Part shown: one piece after another, positions 23,816 through 34,763 of the stretch
Layout of the letters: every line of letters starts with the position of its first letter
How positions within the stretch are numbered: the first letter of the stretch is position 1
NCBI GenBank assembly: GCA_026874595.1
Contig: CM049318.1
Location: 60,916,250-60,980,249, forward strand
Direction of reading: 5' to 3'
Length of the DNA: 64,000 bases
Source of the DNA: Sipunculus nudus
Taxonomy: Eukaryota > Annelida > Sipuncula > Golfingiida > Sipunculidae
Made by a program: the position numbers and the translations under genes
Notes under the pieces: model-generated
Databases searched by the model: none
Told to the model about the DNA's origin: nothing
The model's input: only the letters and a program-made list of their open reading frames with translations

Positions 23816-23840
23816 TATTTAAAGTAAATACCTCTCAGAC
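23816..23840 (+). promoter_or_regulatory. TATA-like box and probable initiator of CTSZ
   Basis: TTATTTAAAG at about 23816-23825 resembles a TATA box. An initiator-like TCAGACT follows a dozen or so bases downstream, near 23835, although the exact start site cannot be read from sequence. It would give a 5' untranslated leader of about 60 bases before the ATG at 23901. Confidence 0.4.
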
Positions 23841-23900
23841 TAGTTCATATAGGTTATTCCCGACAAACAGACCACATCAGATCTATTTTATCCTCCAGAG

Positions 23901-24007
23901 ATGATCCGTTTCTTCGCTTTGCTGGCTCTTGTGAGCTGTACTGTTGCTGATATTTTGTCCCACGCCTGTTACCACCCAAAGTACGATGCGCACATCACAG
24001 GTGTCAA
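23901..24007 (+). CDS. CTSZ: CTSZ exon 1: signal peptide and propeptide cysteine
   Basis: Encodes [16 protein letters not shown], a short hydrophobic signal sequence, then [20 protein letters not shown]. Cys23 corresponds to the regulatory cysteine of the unusually short cathepsin X propeptide. The donor is CAA/GTAAGT at 24008. The start is the first ATG after the TATA-like box and opens directly into the signal peptide. Confidence 0.95.
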
Positions 24008-24393
24008 GTAAGTTTTAATTTCCTGATAATTTTAAGTCCGTTTTCAAAGTTGTACTTTAAATAGTTACTGTTAATAATTGTAATTTACGCTGTCTACAGG
24101 GCTTTAGTTTCATGATTTTTTTTAACTGTCGGTTACTCATTATGCATACATGTAACTTTAGATTGTTCATAAATTTAATTTAAATATTAAGTTATAAATA
24201 AAATAACATATAAGAAAAAAAGATTGTATTTTTTATGAGTAACATGATCTGTCCTATACTGCTATAGCCAATTTGATTGTTTTTTAATTTCAAATCATAG
24301 ATATAAAATTTTGACAAATATTGTTACTTTGCACATCTTTTTTTATACATGTCTCAGTGTGCAGTGCTATATAAATTATAGCTACAGTTTTCA

Positions 24394-24468
<75 letters not shown>

Positions 24469-27400
24469 AGTATTTATATTGTTAAAGTATTTACATGAAT
24501 ACAGATACTTCACCATTTTGTATTGAAATACATTATAAAATATTAATTTAATATTTCATTAATAATTAAGTTTGTGATTGAATTCTTTATGATGACTCAT
24601 TGACCTTGTTTTTAACACAGATGCACTGAACAACCCCGTAGATCTTTTGTTTAATAATAATGACATCACAGAGCCCAGTCAAATGATTATATATACTCCA
24701 TTTACCATATTCATTTCACAATGATTGACATGTGATGTCATCCTGGCATGATGCATTTTGATATCATTTTGATGTATTTCTGTACAGTTTAAATGCAGTT
24801 ATCAAGCATCATTTTCCACTCAAGAATATCTTTATTAGATTGAAGACATGCAGGACAGTATATGCAAGATCTCATCATTAATGCCAAAGAGGATAAACTG
24901 TATATATATATATAAATAACTGTTCAAAATGGCAAAGTTTATGGTAAATGCTGATAATCCTGTCTTACACCTGGTTCTGTTTTTAGCATACAGGTTGCAA
25001 AGTCATGACAAATATGTCCGATACATGGTTTTCTATTGGAATTAAATAAACAAGACACCTTTCATAGGTATGTTTTATTCTCACTACAAGTCGAGAATGA
25101 TCTTTTAATATACATTGTACCTGGACTTAAGTAGATATATAATAAAGCATTAAAGACAGGATCATATGGCCTCAACTGTTTACAGGCTCACTAAAGTCCA
25201 CGCTCAATTAGCACCTAGAACTTCCTCATATGACTAGATTCTTGGACGATGAACATTTTGCATATCAAGTGCTAAAGATTGGCATAAACATAAAGTTAGC
25301 CCTCTCTGTATGATCAGCTGATATGTTGCTAAAGAAACAATCAAAGGTGAGCAAGATACTGTATTATAAATGTAAAGAAGGTAATAATTGATCAAAATCT
25401 AAAATAAAATTTAAACAGGAAGAGCTTTAACCTTTTTTTACCCACCAAGCTCAATCAGGAAGTTTTCTCAGATAAAACCAACCGTGTAAATACTCAGATG
25501 AATTCATGGTTGACATTTTTATATGAGCTTCGCAGTAAATAATTACTGAGTTCTTGATATGAAGGAAATGGTTTGGCAGAAAACTTCTTAATAGTTGTAA
25601 GTATTACCTTTTCCTTAATAAGTGTTTGCATGATAATATAAATGTGTAATTAACAAGGAAGATTTCCAAGGCTCAGACAATCAAAGAGAGATTCATAGCA
25701 GGCAGATAAAAATAGACAAATTAATAGGATTGCAGGGCTTTACATTAACTATTGGAAGTACTTGTCAAGCATTTAGCATTTACTTGTTCTACATCATGTA
25801 GGCTACATGAAAGTTACTTGTCCAACAAAAATCATTGATCTCAAACAGGAAAACTAAGTGTTCTCCACATGATATTTTTGCAGATGAAAATACAGGTAAT
25901 TTAAGGAAGCAGGTATTTTTCATACAATTTCATTTCTCCAAAGAAAAGGCTAACTGAGAATCATTTTTTTAAAGGTTTATATCTTTGAGTAAAATCTGTA
26001 AAGTTTTTTTTTTTTGGACCACATTGCCCAGGTGGGCAAGTAGGAGCCTGACTTTGGTTGCCCAGCCATCATTTTCTAGAACATTTGCTGTCCCCCGGCA
26101 AGTGTTTTATTATTAATGTTCAGCCCTGCGTTGATAAGCCTTTGAAAATTTCAGAAGTTTGTGAGAACCTGATATGCTAAATGTCATCTGAAAATATACT
26201 TTCACTTCAAATTGTACATTGAAATCCATAAGGTGCTGAAAATATTCAAAGTCAACCTTGATCTGTTGATAGGACAAAACCCAGGCCCCATGAATACCTT
26301 GATATGGCCAGCATCCCAAAATCCATGGACTGGAGGAATGTGAATGGAAAGAGCTATGCCAGTACCACACGTAACCAGCACATCCCACAGTGTAAGTTTA
26401 TATCAGCACCACATAACTAACACATCCCTGGGTGTAAGTTATCAGCACCACACATAAATAACACATCCCACGGTGTAAGTTTATATGCAGCACCACATAT
26501 ATCTAACAAATCCCACAGTGTAAGTTTATATCAGCACCACATAACTAACACATCCCACAGTGTACGTTATCAGTACCACACATAACTAACACATCACAAA
26601 GTGTAAGTTTTCAGCACCATACATAACTAACACATCCCAAAGTGTACGTTTTCAACACCACACATAACTTACACATCCCACACAGAAAGTTATCAGCACC
26701 ACATAACTAACACATCCCACAGTGTAAGTTATCAGCAGCACGCATAATTAAACATCCCTTAGTGTCAGTATCAGCACCACACATAACTAACACATCCCAC
26801 AGTGTAAGATATCAATCAGCATGACACATAACTAACACATCCCAAAGTGCAAGTTATCACCACAACACCTACCTTACACATACCACAGTGTAAGTTATCA
26901 GTACCATACATAACTAAACGTCCATTAGAGTAGGTTAACAGCACCACACGTAACTAACACATCCCACCCTGTCAGATATCAGCACCACACAGAATTAGCA
27001 CATCCCACAGTGTAAGTTATCAGCACCACACATAACTAACATATCCCTAAGTGTAAGTTATCAGCACCATACATAACAAACACATCCCTTAATGTAAGTT
27101 AACAGCACCACACATAACCAACACATTCCTCAGTGTAGGTTATCAGCACCACATATTAATGAAACATCCCACAGTGTACATTATCAGCATCACACATAAC
27201 TAACACATCCCTTAATGTAAATTATCCTCACCAAACATAACTAACACATCCCTTAACTAACACAATCTCCAGTGTAAATTTATATCAGCACCACATAACT
27301 AACACATTCCCCAGTGTAAGCTTATAACTGCACCACATAACTAACACATCCCCCAGTGCAAGTTTATAACAGCACCAACATAACTAACATATCTCACAGC

Positions 27401-29121
27401 GTAAGTTATCAGCACCACACAATTAACACATCCTACAGTGTAAGTTTTTAGCACCACACATCACTAACACATCCCATAGTGTAAGTTATCAGCATCACAC
27501 ATCACTAACACATCACACAGTGTAAGTTATCAGCACCACACATAACTAACACATCACACAGTGTAAGTTATCAGCACTGCACATAACTAACACATCTCTA
27601 AGTGTAAGTTATCAGCACCACACATAACCACCACATCTTCAAGTGTAAGTTATTTTCACCACTCTTGGTACGTCAACACAATGTGTTGATATTTGATATC
27701 CTATAATACTAATTAGTTCTACAGATTTGATAGAAACATGCAGATTTTATTGATTGATTTAATTATATGATGAGGCATTTAAACAACTAAACATGTTGTT
27801 ATAGCTTAATTAGAAGGGCAGCAATCAGGAAATTATGTGCTCAACCACAAATTCTTTACTTCTTGAGTCATTCATGATATGTAAAGGACATAAACATATT
27901 GTATGTAAAATTTATATGTAAAAGTTTTAGCTGCATTTATTGTATCGCCAGACAAAGTCGGGGGATACTACGTTTTCATACCTGTCCCGCCGCCGCGTAT
28001 AAATCTTGTTGGGGCGATAACTCAAAAAATTTTTCACGGATCTTTACCAAACTTGGTATATGTATAGATATGGATGAGAGGACGACGCCTATTTTTAATG
28101 AGTCATGACCTTGACTAGGAGAGTGTCCTTGACCTTGAATAGGTCCAGTATTGGGGAAAATCACACATCTTCTTAAATATCTCAAGAAATCTTGCATGGA
28201 TTGATCCCAAAATCAAGTTGATGGAAGATCATGGATAGGGTTGTCATGTTCCAGAAACTGGTGGCGCCACCTATTATTCTTTACTTGTTTTTGTGCCGTT
28301 TAATACCCCCAAAATTGCTACCTGACAGTACTGTGAGCATTATAAGTCAAAAACTAATGGACAGATTTCTTTTATATTATGCATATACATAGATATGGGT
28401 AATGGGATGATGTTTATTTAAATTGGGGTCATGACCTTTCCTATGAGAGTGGCCTTGACCTTGAATATTGCCATATATGGTGGAAATCACACAAAATCAT
28501 TAATTTCTCAATAAGGAATGCATGGATGGGTCCAAAAATCAACTTGACCGAAGATCTTGGATAGTAATGTCATGTACCAGAAACAGGTGGCGCCACATGC
28601 TATTCTTTTACTTGTTTTCGTGCCGTTTAATACCCCCATCATTGCCACTCAACAGTACTGTGAGCATAATAAGTCAAAAACTAATGGACAGATTTCTTTT
28701 ATATTATGCATATACATAGATATGGGTTAGGGGATGATGTATATTGAAATTGGGGTCATGAACTTTTCTATGAGAGTGGCCTTTTCTTTGAGTGTGGTCT
28801 GATATTTATTGTTGCTGAAGATGGGGGGGGCCTATTCTTAAAAGGGGGGGGGGATTAATTGTCTGGGGATACTATGACACCTGCAGTGCCAAGAAATATC
28901 TAGTTTAGCCTGAAGTCATAACAAAAAATATGTCAATGCCTGTTAAATATTTTCAGATTTGTAGAAACATCAATAGGGTTAACAGGCCTGCCTCAAGTAA
29001 ATCAGAAAAAAAAATAAAAATAATTAAGGGCTCCAGAAATTAAACCAAAAAGAGGAAGTTGCTCAAAAATAAGAGGGAAAGGTAAAATTCATGACAGCTT
29101 CACCCTCCAAAGATGCGCTTC

Positions 29122-29220
<99 letters not shown>

Positions 29221-32200
29221 ATGCCAAAATGCATATAAATAATTCCAAAATGCCCAATACATTAATACATGTTCAGCCCATATGCCTTTTTAGACAGATG
29301 GACATTTATTTAAGAAAAACTATGAATTGTTCCATTCTTACTGAATTGTACCTCAGTAGTGTTATACTTGAAAATGGAAAAGAGTGCTCCTGAGAAAATA
29401 AGTTAAAAAGAGTGACCCCTAAGTGCAACTCTGCTGGCCTGGTTGATGCTTGTTACATATGTTGTAATATCTAAACTGTGGGAAAATCCACAGGATTCAT
29501 GGATATGACATATGTAATGAATTGTGGAAAATTAAAGAGGGTTAATGTTTGTGACATATGTTTCAGATTGTGGGTCTTGTTGGGCCATGGGATCAACCAG
29601 TGCACTGGCAGACAGAATAAACATCAAGAGGCAGGGGGCGTGGCCATCAGCATACTTGTCAGTCCAGAACGTGATTGACTGTGGTAATGCTGGCTCCTGT
29701 CAAGGGGGCGGAGACATGGGGGTGTACCAGTATGCTCATGATAAGGGAATCCCTGATGAGACATGCAACAACTACCAAGCTAAAAACCAGGGTGAGTACC
29801 ACAGAGTACACACACCAGACTCATAAAAAAGCATACTTCAGAGTACTCTAGTTTACAGAGTACATGTCAGAATTTTGGTACATGTCAGAATTCAGAGTAT
29901 ATCCTAGAATTCATAGTACATACCATTATTCAGATTAAATATCAGAATTCAGAGCACTTACAGCAGAATTCAGAGTACATGCCAGAATTCAGATTACACA
30001 CCCCATCAGAATTAGGGTATACAAACCAACATTTAGAGCACATACACCAGAATTCAGTAAACACACACCCAAATCCACAGTGCACACCAGAATGCAGAGC
30101 ACATACACACTCACAAGAGTTCAAAATGCAAACTCCAATTAAGAGCACACACAAACACATACACCAGAATTTATAGCACATGTACAAGAGTTTACAATAC
30201 ACACACCAGTTTAATGCACAAACTAAAGAGTTCAGAGTGCACACACCAGAATTCATAGTGTACACAGAGCAAGTACACAGTTGTAACACATACACAATTA
30301 TAACACTACAGTGTTATCAAAGCTGATTTTGTCTTTCTGAGCAAACCTAATTGGCCTTTGTCTTTGATCCTGAAACAGGCATGTTTTGTTACTACCAGAG
30401 TCTTAAAGTTAAACTGCTAAATCCAGATAGTCCATGGTGGTATACCCTCTGACCTACAGTTACAGTTCATTAAGTAATTGGGTCATTTAGGAAGGAAGAT
30501 GTATTGACCTTTTGTATATATGCATTTTCAGAATGTGACCCTTTTAACCAGTGTGGATCATGCACACCCCAGTCCTGTTACAAGATTGCCAACTACACAC
30601 TGTGGAAGGTTGGAGATTTCGGCCGCGTCTCTGGCCGGGACAAAATGATGGCTGAGATCTATAAGAATGGACCAATCAGCTGTGGCGTCATGGCAACCAC
30701 TAAATTTGAGGCCTACAAGGGTGGTGTATACAAGGAGGAGCATGACGAGGCCTTTGTAAGTGTGTGTTCTGTTGTTAAGGTGCTGGTCTGGGTAAACCCC
30801 TAAAAATTAAAATCCATCCAATTTGTTTTAAGTTCATGTAAGACCCCAAAGAATATTTATTTATAATTTTAAACCTGATACAGTGTTCTTTCTAATGCTA
30901 TACCTGTTGATGAAATTTCATTATTTGGTATAATTTTATATATATATACAGTGAAACCTCATTGTGTAAAAGTCGAAGGGACCCTCAGAAAATTTCGACA
31001 CATTCGAGGTTTCGACACAAGAGGGTTTTTATACCGGTATTGTAATAATCTAACTAGAGTTGTCCAGAATATGGAGTCTGTAACTTCAACATAAGTTGGG
31101 AATTAAACTTAAGTGCACATATTAGTGGACCAAACTGTCTGGCTGGTGAAGCTTGCTTTCCCAGCAAAGTGGTTTGAACACCGGGCATTTGCACCACTGA
31201 TATGTTTTGGAATCTGGGATCAGTCCAATATTTTCCCTTATCAAAAGTATACACAAGGAATGGGGGCTCATCAAAAATGACACCCAACTTTGGGGCTCAG
31301 GCCATGGTGGTTTGAAGTAATTGGTAATTACCACCACCTAGTTCACCCGAAAATTGTCTTCTGGGTAAATTAAATGCTCCTCTTAGAATAAATATTGTGT
31401 GAGAGAACCAGACAGCTAGGACAGGTGTATTGTGTTACTGGTAGTTTGTGATGTCTCTGTGTTGCGATTGACAGATCAACCACATCATCTCCGTGGCCGG
31501 CTGGGGAGTGGATGAGAATGGCGTGGAATACTGGATCGGGCGCAACTCCTGGGGTCAACCTTGGGTCAGTCTAAGATTTTACACTTTTTTGTTGCAAATG
31601 TTTTTTCATATATACAGGTAGTTACATATCAGATATGTTTGGCAGAATTACGCTCTTTATACAGCGCTTTACCTATAGGCCTACTACCTATATTGTAAGA
31701 GCTGTTTGTTTTGACCTTGTATCCTGAGTCACTACACCAGAGGGGAGCACTGTATTTTGGTCCATTAAGATGAGACCTGATGCCGGAAAATCAGTAGCTT
31801 CTTTAGAAGTGCAAGATTTCTGCTGCCTCGGGGGCGCAGGCAAAATTTGCTTTTGCTATTATCTATGATGTAGGACAGGACTCCTTGGCTTGGACGTGGT
31901 AGTCCTGGACTCAGACAAGATCTCAGGACTGGAGGTCAGGACTCCAGAAATCAGACAAGTCCATCTCAAATCTAGCAAGAAAAAATTTAATCCTGTAATA
32001 GCTGATTTTCATTTTGAAAAACATATAATTAAGACTTATATAAATGAATTAAAAGTAACTTGAAAAAATTACCAGGGAAGACTATATTACTATACATACC
32101 ATCATACTATTCATCATCTCTGCATTGCATGGGAGCTAAATAAAGATAAAAAATTAATTAAAAAGCTGGTGTGAACTAATATTTAATACACTTAATTGGA

Positions 32201-32444
32201 CTGGGATTTAAGTTTTTAAAGATCCTGACTTGAAGATGGCTGACTTGAATCTCAAGATTTTGGATTTGATAGGCTTGGATTCAAATTCATCTGAAGCCTG
32301 CTTTTCAGACGATGTTTGATACTTTTCCAGGGTGAGAGTGGATGGTTCCAGATCGTAACAAGCAAGTACATGAACGGACAAGGAGACAAGTACAACCTGG
32401 GAATCGAGAAACAATGTGCCTACGCTGATCCTATTGTACAATAA
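23901..32444 (+). CDS. CTSZ: Cathepsin Z (cathepsin X), complete six-exon gene
   Basis: Papain-family (C1A) lysosomal carboxymonopeptidase. Exons: 23901-24007, 26273-26391, 29567-29791, 30532-30755, 31475-31564, 32331-32444. All are GT-AG with matching phases, giving 292 residues (human about 303). Residues 1-16 form a signal peptide. The short propeptide has Cys23, which in cathepsin X bonds to the active-site Cys. The mature domain starts near [19 protein letters not shown] carries the HIP insertion that makes this family a carboxypeptidase. The catalytic triad is Cys80 (CGSCWAM), His228 ([11 protein letters not shown]) and Asn249 (RNSWGQPW). The stop is TAA at 32442-32444 and a possible AATAAA lies at 33028-33033. 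A TATA-like box and two M-box E-boxes precede the start. Introns 2 and 3 hold minisatellites that touch their donor sites. Confidence 0.97.
24395..24464. repeat. (TA)n microsatellite
   Basis: About 35 uninterrupted TA units. The isoleucine-tyrosine open frame over it is an artefact. Confidence 0.97.
24943..25102 (-). repeat. Dispersed repeat, copy 2 (inverted)
   Basis: Reverse-complement copy of 6645-6831, located in CTSZ intron 1. The AT-rich DNA around it carries no other signal I recognise. Confidence 0.7.
26273..26391 (+). CDS. CTSZ: CTSZ exon 2: propeptide end, mature N-terminus and HIP loop
   Basis: Encodes [36 protein letters not shown] and HIPQ. HIP is the cathepsin X signature loop that limits the primed side of the active site. 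The acceptor is TTGATAG and the donor CACAGT/GTAAGT at 26392. The last 32 exon bases (26360-26391) plus the donor are the founding unit of the array that fills the start of intron 2. Confidence 0.96.
26360..27655 (+). repeat. 40-bp minisatellite founded on CTSZ exon 2 donor
   Basis: About 30 tandem units of about 40 bp start inside the exon. The unit is the last 32 exon bases plus GTAAGTTAT. Landmarks CAGCACCACACATAACTAAC and ACATCCCACAGTGTAAGTTA recur. The exonic copy encodes [10 protein letters not shown], which is conserved across cathepsin Z, so the exon is the source. Many units keep GTAAGT after CACAGT. Confidence 0.93.
27940..28872 (-). mobile_element. Second GTATC-CCAGACA-ended element, in CTSZ intron 2
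   Basis: The left end TTGTATCGCCAGACAAAG and right end TGTCTGGGGATAC are inverted. The interior duplicates a GGTGGCGCCAC / CTTGTTTT / GTGCCGTTTAATACCCCC module twice (near 28260 and 28587). It is the reverse-orientation relative of 10351-12009, without the DR1 array. Confidence 0.7.
29125..29218. repeat. (TA)n microsatellite
   Basis: About 47 uninterrupted TA units in CTSZ intron 2, 350 bases upstream of the exon 3 acceptor. Confidence 0.97.
29567..29791 (+). CDS. CTSZ: CTSZ exon 3: active-site cysteine
   Basis: Encodes [34 protein letters not shown] and [15 protein letters not shown], all near-identical to the cathepsin Z family. Cys80 in CGSCW is the nucleophile. The acceptor is TTTCAG and the donor CAGG/GTGAGT. 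Length is 225 nt. Confidence 0.97.
29800..30300 (+). repeat. Degenerate 20-30-bp repeat abutting CTSZ exon 3 donor
   Basis: Units like CCAGAATTCAGAGTACACAC recur about 18-20 times, starting within ten bases of the exon 3 donor, where CCAG-GGTGAGTACCACAGAGT resembles the unit. The open frames across it on both strands are repeat artefacts. Confidence 0.75.
30532..30755 (+). CDS. CTSZ: CTSZ exon 4
   Basis: Encodes [55 protein letters not shown] and a stretch ending EEHDEAF. This is the central disulfide-rich segment before the active-site histidine. The NYT sequon is conserved with the human protein. The acceptor is TTTTCAG and the donor GTAAGT at 30756. Length is 224 nt. Confidence 0.97.
30949..31040. 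mobile_element. Possible pogo/Tigger-like end fragment
   Basis: TATACAGTGAAACCTC followed by a TTCGACACATTCGAGGTTTCG motif resembles the terminal region of pogo-group elements. Only about 90 bases are recognisable and no second terminus is seen. It lies in CTSZ intron 4. Confidence 0.35.
31475..31564 (+). CDS. CTSZ: CTSZ exon 5: catalytic His and Asn
   Basis: 30 complete codons encode [20 protein letters not shown] and [10 protein letters not shown]. His228 and Asn249 complete the papain-type triad. The acceptor is GATTGACAG and the donor GTCAGT, which is off-consensus at +3. It is followed by an intron of about 770 bp with no repeat I recognise. Confidence 0.97.
32331..32444 (+). CDS. CTSZ: CTSZ exon 6: C-terminus and stop
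   Basis: Encodes [37 protein letters not shown] and TAA. It matches the family C-terminus ending near DPIV. The acceptor is ACTTTTCCAG. Confidence 0.97.
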   Translation, partial: GESGWFQIVTSKYMNGQGDKYNLGIEKQCAYADPIVQ

Positions 32445-33027
32445 CTGTACTAGTCATTCATATATGTAAAAATATATATATATATATCCTGTGGTTGTCT
32501 TTTTGTTTGCAGGGGTTTTATATCTTTGATATTCATGAATTGAAATTATTGTGAAAATAACAATTTTGTGGGGAAAAAAGACCAATGTGAACAGTCATTT
32601 ATGCCTCATTTGCATATTATGCGCACATTATCCATGCCTATATTATCTTAAGTCAAAAGGCAAGAAATTTATAATTATATATAGATAATAGTTCTATTAG
32701 TGTACCTATAAACCTAAGTTGGATATTATTAATAGTATCTGATCTTTATTTCATCTGTCAGTAATGAACATTGATTTCTGCTTGTTTGATATATCCTAGA
32801 GCCTTTTTATAAATATATATATATAATTATATATATATGACAGGAGGTCTTATAGAGAGGTTCCATTATATATATATATATATTCTGCAAGAAACAATGC
32901 TCGAGTGCTCTATGGCTATGGTATTGAACCAGAGCTGTATAGTTGTACAAATATGAGGAATCACCTTATAACTATATTTAACTGTATTGTATAACTATAT
33001 ATATATATAATGTATGAGGATGTATGA

Positions 33028-33033
33028 AATAAA
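33028..33033 (+). promoter_or_regulatory. Candidate CTSZ polyadenylation signal
   Basis: AATAAA about 580 bases after the CTSZ stop, preceded by an AT-rich trailer with several TA-repeat tracts. It is the clearest hexamer I noticed in that trailer, but the cleavage site is not visible. Confidence 0.3.
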
Positions 33034-34230
33034 TCAGAATATTAATATGTGATGGCTTGAGCACAGGATGCAGTTATGATTGAAGGCAGCATTTACTCTG
33101 ATGTGTACATATGTTATCACAAATTCAGTACAGCTTCCTGCTGCCTTTTCCCTCGAAAACTTTCTGCATTCCTTTGTAGAATATATAACACTATCTGCTC
33201 AGTAATAATGACCATTGCTTCAACTGAAACTGATATAAAGTAATTTGTATGTCTTTGTTACAAACTGGACCAAACCTGAACAATCTAAAATTATCGCCAA
33301 AAAATGAGCTACTTTCAGTGGAACTGACTGTAATGTCAAATGAGCCCTGTATACCAACAAGCTATTTGGCCGCAGTAATTTAATGAAAATGCATATACCT
33401 CTTTTAGAAAATTAGGGATAGCCAAAGCTTATTCTGCAATAAAATTTGACACCATGTGATACAGTTTACATACATATATTGTATATTTATGTGTACAGTG
33501 GTCACATGGTAAGATTATGAACTGTAGACACATCTTCTTATCTCACTCTGTTGAATGGCACATGACTGGCCATAGTTTTATGGTACAAGGATAATACAAT
33601 TAAAGTCACGGGACCAGTCCAGGGGTTCTCTCCAGACCTGATTTATGTCACCATTTTACATACTTTTATCTAGGTGCAGGTCACATTATTTATGCAGAAC
33701 TTGTCAATGAAAATTGAGATTAAGGGATGTTGCTATCATGATGAGCTATTTTATGTTTGTTTGAAGATAAACTGCAGTGTCATGGCAGTAATGATTACTT
33801 ATGAAGTTAAATAGATGTTACATAGACATGAATATGTACCTTATCTTCATTTATAAAGAGCTGCCTGGCCAACTATGGTCGTCCATGTTCTCTATGCATT
33901 TTCTCTTTTTGGATGTCACCATTCATTTCTTTTGTTTTTATAGGATTTAAACTTGCATGCAGAATCTTAATTGGATCATTATTGACATTATAAGTAACAG
34001 AAAAAACCTGTTATTATCACCCTATATATGTATAGCTAGTGCGTTCTTGCTAAACAATTCTTTTAAGTTGAACAAAATAATATTTTATGTTAGTCTTTTT
34101 CAACTGTTTATTAATGATGTAATTATTGTTAAATTCTGCATTTTGTTTTAGGTTATATATCGTGCTGTTTTAGAACTGTTTCTGTACTTATATTAATTCT
34201 GGTACTACACCCATGTTTATTAGTGAATCT

Positions 34231-34640
34231 GTGAGCTTATACGATGGTGCGGCGTCTTCCGTCCGCTGTCCAAGGTTGGCTGTCCGCCGTCCATGGCTGT
34301 AAGCCAGAAACCGTCGGAGCAAGCAGCTCCAAATTACATCTAAGAATTAGTCAAACTTGAAACTTGCTGTCCTAGAGCTTATTGTTGGGTATCTTCATTT
34401 TCTTAGATTTTATCGAGAAAAAGCTTAAAAACCTTTAAAAATCTTCTTCTCTGAAACTGTTCAGCCAAATTGTCCAAAATTTCACAGCAACATTTTGCTG
34501 AAATCATAATGACAAAGGTAGATATGCAGGACATAAGAGGATCAATATTAAATTTAAAAAATAAACCTCCATTTATACTCTCAAACTTTGCAGAGGTTTG
34601 CATTTGGCCTGTAGGCCTTGTTTATTAGCTTCATGTTGAT
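34231..34640. repeat. Dispersed repeat with CCGTCCGC motifs
   Basis: Begins GTGAGCTTATACGATGGTGC and ends TTTGGCCTGTAGGCCTTGTT; the latter is matched in inverse at about 48174-48202. The CCGTC-rich start resembles the inverse of the GACGGACGGAC tail at 54410-54475. Molluscan repeat of unknown class. Confidence 0.5.
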
Positions 34641-34763
34641 GTTGGAATAATAATACAGGTCATGATAATGAAACTGATATAAAATTTTTCCATTAAATAC
34701 CCAATAGACATTGACTTGGCACCTACTACAGCAACACCATTTTAAAGCAATACAGGACATTAC

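Larger units (their letters stand above)
24008..26272. other. CTSZ intron 1
   Basis: Contains the long TA tract at 24395-24464 and the dispersed repeat at 24943-25102; otherwise unremarkable AT-rich sequence. Confidence 0.6.

Noticed and set aside
24311-24526. Ile-Tyr repeat frame
   Set aside because: Translation of a pure TA microsatellite.
26360-27655. Regular 40-bp repeats as a CRISPR array
   Set aside because: Units are contiguous and diverged with no unique spacers, there are no cas genes, and the genome is eukaryotic.
29942-30295. Cys-rich minus-strand frame of 117 codons in CTSZ intron 3
   Set aside because: It is the reverse frame of a degenerate tandem repeat.
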